From positions 51,406,073 through 51,470,072 of the forward strand of contig CP136064.1 of NCBI GenBank assembly GCA_032622095.1: a DNA stretch of 64,000 nucleotides, in the 5' to 3' direction. The notes beneath the pieces are model-generated. The model saw nothing but the letters and a program-made list of their open reading frames with translations, was not told the origin of the DNA and did not search any database. Position 1 is the stretch's first letter, and each line of letters begins with the position of its first letter. Shown here one piece after another: positions 58,601-64,000 of the stretch. Origin of the DNA: Siphonodentalium dalli. Taxonomy: Eukaryota; Mollusca; Scaphopoda; Gadilida; Siphonodentaliidae. Position numbers and translations under genes: made by a program.

Positions 58601-61600
58601 CAAACCTAAATGTTTCGATTCCATGTAACTTGGCAAGGTGCATATACCTACCAAATTCCAATGTTATACCTTTTAAACTGTCTGAGATATAAGAGTTACA
58701 AAATATATTAAGAACTATAAATAATGAAAAATAAAAATAAAAATATGAATAACAATATACTTCCATATTAAAATATGGAAGTATAATAAGGGAATCGCGC
58801 GGAATTGATTGGAATGTCGATATTATGATTTATTGACATTTCTGTGTTCAGTTTGAACGTTCTGGTGTGACCCCCACCCATGCATCGAAATTTGGTGACG
58901 CGGATAGAATAGTCGTCATATATCTGCCAATTTTCGAGATATCGAGCTAATTTTTGCGTCATTGTGTTCGTACTTGATTCCCCTTTAACAGTTAGCGGGG
59001 TTCTGGTGAGGTATTGTGGCGACATTCTACTATGTAGGCCAATATGTATGTTGTTAAGTATATACTTTTCGAATATCTCTGGCCTCCATCGACATAATGC
59101 GGCAAGTTGGTAGTCGTTTAGAAGTACTCGAAATTCCCCATCGAATGACACCAAACACGTGACGATCGGTTGAAGGAATTTAAATTGATAGTGCATTTTC
59201 TGTAAACTTGAACAAAAGGAAGGGGCCACAATTTCTACATTTTTCAACCGATTCATAAAATTCACTCATAACGACACTCAGTACATTTCATAGATACTTC
59301 ACAACCATTTTTGTTCAAATCGGAGAGAAAAAAATTTTGACAAATTTTGCCCCTCCCCTAGCCCGGAAATATTTGAGCGGACCCTTGTCAAAATTTCCTG
59401 GTTTGGTCTTCTGTCTATGTTTAAGACGCTCACATAGACCAAATCCAGTTGTTGCGCTTCGTCTAGGAGAAGATCTGGGCACAAGCACTTTCTACACATG
59501 GACTTTATTAGTACATTTTTCGATGTATTATAACTTGGTCATTTCTCAACCGATTTACAAAATTCTTTCACGAGTAGCATCAGTACGTCGTATAGATACC
59601 CGACAGTATAAATGGTTGGAATCGGTGACAAGAAAAAATTGACAAATTTTGCACCCCTCCCCAGGTCAACAAATTGTTTTCGGACCTTGGTGAAAATTTC
59701 CCCGATTCTTACCCTTTCGTTAATAAACACGATTACGAGAACCGAATTCAGCTGTTTGGCTTCGTATAAAAGAAGATCTGGGCACAAACTTTTTCCATTT
59801 GTTTTGTTTAAGGGCCATAACTCTGGAAATCAAGTTGGGACACAAACCTAAATGTTTCGATTCCATGTAACTTGGCAAGGTGCATATACCTACCAAATTC
59901 CAATGTTATACCTTTTAAACTGTCTGAGATATAAGAGTTACAAAATATATTAAGAACTATAAATAATGAAAAATAAAAATAAAAATATGAATAACAATAT
60001 ACTTCCATATTAAAATATGGAAGTATAATAAGGGAATCGCGCGGAATTGATTGGAATGTCGATATTATGATTTATTGACATTTCTGTGTTCAGTTTGAAC
60101 GTTCTGGTGTGACCCCCACCCATGCATCGAAATTTGGTGACGCGGATAGAATAGTCGTCATATATCTGCCAATTTTCGAGATATCGAGCTAATTTTTGCG
60201 TCATTGTGTTCGTACTTGATTCCCCTTTAACAGTTAGCGGGGTTCTGGTGAGGTATTGTGGCGACATTCTACTATGTAGGCCAATATGTATGTTGTTAAG
60301 TATATACTTTTCGAATATCTCTGGCCTCCATCGACATAATGCGGCAAGTTGGTAGTCGTTTAGAAGTACTCGAAATTCCCCATCGAATGACACCAAACAC
60401 GTGACGATCGGTTGAAGGAATTTAAATTGATAGTGCATTTTCTGTAAACTTGAACAAAAGGAAGGGGCCACAATTTCTACATTTTTCAACCGATTCATAA
60501 AATTCACTCATAACGACACTCAGTACATTTCATAGATACTTCACAACCATTTTTGTTCAAATCGGAGAGAAAAAAATTTTGACAAATTTTGCCCCTCCCC
60601 TAGCCCGGAAATATTTGAGCGGACCCTTGTCAAAATTTCCTGGTTTGGTCTTCTGTCTATGTTTAAGACGCTCACATAGACCAAATCCAGTTGTTGCGCT
60701 TCGTCTAGGAGAAGATCTGGGCACAAGCACTTTCTACACATGGACTTTATTAGTACATTTTTCGATGTATTATAACTTGGTCATTTCTCAACCGATTTAC
60801 AAAATTCTTTCACGAGTAGCATCAGTACGTCGTATAGATACCCGACAGTAAAAATGGTTGGAATCGGTGACAAGAAAAAATTGACAAATTTTGCACCCCT
60901 CCCCAGGTCAACAAATTGTTTTCGGACCTTGGTGAAAATTTCCCCGATTCTTACCCTTTCGTTAATAAACACGATTACGAGAACCGAATTCAGCTGTTTG
61001 GCTTCGTATAAAAGAAGATCTGGGCACAAACTTTTTCCATTTGTTTTGTTTAAGGGCCATAACTCTGGAAATCAAGTTGGGACACAAACCTAAATGTTTC
61101 GATTCCATGTAACTTGGCAAGGTGCATATACCTACCAAATTCCAATGTTATACCTTTTAAACTGTCTGAGATATAAGAGTTACAAAATATATTAAGAACT
61201 ATAAATAATGAAAAATAAAAATAAAAATATGAATAACAATATACTTCCATATTAAAATATGGAAGTATAATAAGGGAATCGCGCGGAATTGATTGGAATG
61301 TCGATATTATGATTTATTGACATTTCTGTGTTCAGTTTGAACGTTCTGGTGTGACCCCCACCCATGCATCGAAATTTGGTGACGCGGATAGAATAGTCGT
61401 CATATATCTGCCAATTTTCGAGATATCGAGCTAATTTTTGCGTCATTGTGTTCGTACTTGATTCCCCTTTAACAGTTAGCGGGGTTCTGGTGAGGTATTG
61501 TGGCGACATTCTACTATGTAGGCCAATATGTATGTTGTTAAGTATATACTTTTCGAATATCTCTGGCCTCCATCGACATAATGCGGCAAGTTGGTAGTCG

Positions 61601-64000
61601 TTTAGAAGTACTCGAAATTCCCCATCGAATGACACCAAACACGTGACGATCGGTTGAAGGAATTTAAATTGATAGTGCATTTTCTGTAAACTTGAACAAA
61701 AGGAAGGGGCCACAATTTCTACATTTTTCAACCGATTCATAAAATTCACTCATAACGACACTCAGTACATTTCATAGATACTTCACAACCATTTTTGTTC
61801 AAATCGGAGAGAAAAAAATTTTGACAAATTTTGCCCCTCCCCTAGCCCGGAAATATTTGAGCGGACCCTTGTCAAAATTTCCTGGTTTGGTCTTCTGTCT
61901 ATGTTTAAGACGCTCACATAGACCAAATCCAGTTGTTGCGCTTCGTCTAGGAGAAGATCTGGGCACAAGCACTTTCTACACATGGACTTTATTAGTACAT
62001 TTTTCGATGTATTATAACTTGGTCATTTCTCAACCGATTTACAAAATTCTTTCACGAGTAGCATCAGTACGTCGTATAGATACCCGACAGTAAAAATGGT
62101 TGGAATCGGTGACAAGAAAAAATTGACAAATTTTGCACCCCTCCCCAGGTCAACAAATTGTTTTCGGACCTTGGTGAAAATTTCCCCGATTCTTACCCTT
62201 TCGTTAATAAACACGATTACGAGAACCGAATTCAGCTGTTTGGCTTCGTATAAAAGAAGATCTGGGCACAAACTTTTTCCATTTGTTTTGTTTAAGGGCC
62301 ATAACTCTGGAAATCAAGTTGGGACACAAACCTAAATGTTTCGATTCCATGTAACTTGGCAAGGTGCATATACCTACCAAATTCCAATGTTATACCTTTT
62401 AAACTGTCTGAGATATAAGAGTTACAAAATATATTAAGAACTATAAATAATGAAAAATAAAAATAAAAATATGAATAACAATATACTTCCATATTAAAAT
62501 ATGGAAGTATAATAAGGGAATCGCGCGGAATTGATTGGAATGTCGATATTATGATTTATTGACATTTCTGTGTTCAGTTTGAACGTTCTGGTGTGACCCC
62601 CACCCATGCATCGAAATTTGGTGACGCGGATAGAATAGTCGTCATATATCTGCCAATTTTCGAGATATCGAGCTAATTTTTGCGTCATTGTGTTCGTACT
62701 TGATTCCCCTTTAACAGTTAGCGGGGTTCTGGTGAGGTATTGTGGCGACATTCTACTATGTAGGCCAATATGTATGTTGTTAAGTATATACTTTTCGAAT
62801 ATCTCTGGCCTCCATCGACATAATGCGGCAAGTTGGTAGTCGTTTAGAAGTACTCGAAATTCCCCATCGAATGACACCAAACACGTGACGATCGGTTGAA
62901 GGAATTTAAATTGATAGTGCATTTTCTGTAAACTTGAACAAAAGGAAGGGGCCACAATTTCTACATTTTTCAACCGATTCATAAAATTCACTCATAACGA
63001 CACTCAGTACATTTCATAGATACTTCACAACCATTTTTGTTCAAATCGGAGAGAAAAAAATTTTGACAAATTTTGCCCCTCCCCTAGCCCGGAAATATTT
63101 GAGCGGACCCTTGTCAAAATTTCCTGGTTTGGTCTTCTGTCTATGTTTAAGACGCTCACATAGACCAAATCCAGTTGTTGCGCTTCGTCTAGGAGAAGAT
63201 CTGGGCACAAGCACTTTCTACACATGGACTTTATTAGTACATTTTTCGATGTATTATAACTTGGTCATTTCTCAACCGATTTACAAAATTCTTTCACGAG
63301 TAGCATCAGTACGTCGTATAGATACCCGACAGTAAAAATGGTTGGAATCGGTGACAAGAAAAAATTGACAAATTTTGCACCCCTCCCCAGGTCAACAAAT
63401 TGTTTTCGGACCTTGGTGAAAATTTCCCCGATTCTTACCCTTTCGTTAATAAACACGATTACGAGAACCGAATTCAGCTGTTTGGCTTCGTATAAAAGAA
63501 GATCTGGGCACAAACTTTTTCCATTTGTTTTGTTTAAGGGCCATAACTCTGGAAATCAAGTTGGGACACAAACCTAAATGTTTCGATTCCATGTAACTTG
63601 GCAAGGTGCATATACCTACCAAATTCCAATGTTATACCTTTTAAACTGTCTGAGATATAAGAGTTACAAAATATATTAAGAACTATAAATAATGAAAAAT
63701 AAAAATAAAAATATGAATAACAATATACTTCCATATTAAAATATGGAAGTATAATAAGGGAATCGCGCGGAATTGATTGGAATGTCGATATTATGATTTA
63801 TTGACATTTCTGTGTTCAGTTTGAACGTTCTGGTGTGACCCCCACCCATGCATCGAAATTTGGTGACGCGGATAGAATAGTCGTCATATATCTGCCAATT
63901 TTCGAGATATCGAGCTAATTTTTGCGTCATTGTGTTCGTACTTGATTCCCCTTTAACAGTTAGCGGGGTTCTGGTGAGGTATTGTGGCGACATTCTACTA

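Larger units (their letters stand above)
42005..64000 (+). repeat. Tandem satellite array, exact 1,242-bp unit, 17.7 copies, open at the right end
   Basis: The sequence from 'atttcctggtttggtcttct' (42005) repeats at 43247, 44489, 45731 and so on every 1,242 bases to 63119, giving 17 full units and 882 bases of an eighteenth at the window edge. I found no length variant. Two base differences are visible: C to A at 45224 (unit 3) and A to T at 59609 (unit 15). The left junction is sharp; 42004 and earlier bear no resemblance to the unit end. Such near identity means very recent amplification or continuing homogenisation. Confidence 0.97.

Noticed and set aside
42005-64000. CRISPR-like or rDNA-like array
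   Set aside because: The unit is 1,242 bp without short spacers, and no rRNA or 5S sequence is recognisable in it.

Overview
The window looks like AT-rich nuclear DNA of a lophotrochozoan animal, most likely a bivalve or other mollusc. The grounds are Cys-loop (nicotinic acetylcholine receptor-like) genes in local duplicates, a possible spliced exon, decayed non-LTR retrotransposons, many short inverted-repeat elements, and dispersed tandem repeats built on phrases such as 'ggcataactctgg' and 'catggccgccagcagccat', which I associate with mollusc genomes. No species can be named from the sequence alone. There is no bacterial or viral gene organisation.

Layout. 1-14.3 kb: non-coding DNA with a palindromic minisatellite (458-622), one partial receptor exon on the minus strand (3506-3991), two hairpin-bearing elements (about 4.5-6.2 kb), a pair of TTAA-bounded inverted-repeat elements (7121-7867), small tandem repeats, a tRNA-promoter-like SINE remnant near 12 kb and a broken LINE ORF1 on the minus strand (12751-13812). 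14.3-28.3 kb: two direct copies of a 2.2-2.8 kb block, each carrying one intact single-exon 393-codon receptor gene (15252-16433 and 26479-27660, 345/393 residues identical). Between them lies a second decayed LINE (ORF1 20166-21703, reverse transcriptase 22785-24161) and tandem-repeat debris. 28.3-42.0 kb: no recognisable gene; four inverted-repeat elements, a decayed tandem array of about 150-170 bp units (32881-34680) and a dispersed repeat pair.

42,005-64,000: one tandem array with an exact 1,242-bp period, 17 full units plus 882 bp, running off the window. The units are almost identical: I could identify two single-base differences and no length changes. Each unit contains two diverged copies of a roughly 257-bp sub-repeat, a 30-bp near-perfect palindrome and a 165-codon minus-strand open frame of unknown nature.

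The credible protein-coding genes are the two single-exon receptors and the partial exon. The two receptors keep the Cys-loop, four membrane helices and a cation-type pore motif, but lack the paired cysteines and parts of the aromatic box that define acetylcholine-binding alpha subunits. They may therefore be accessory subunits or receptors for another ligand. Everything else is repeat-derived or unassigned.
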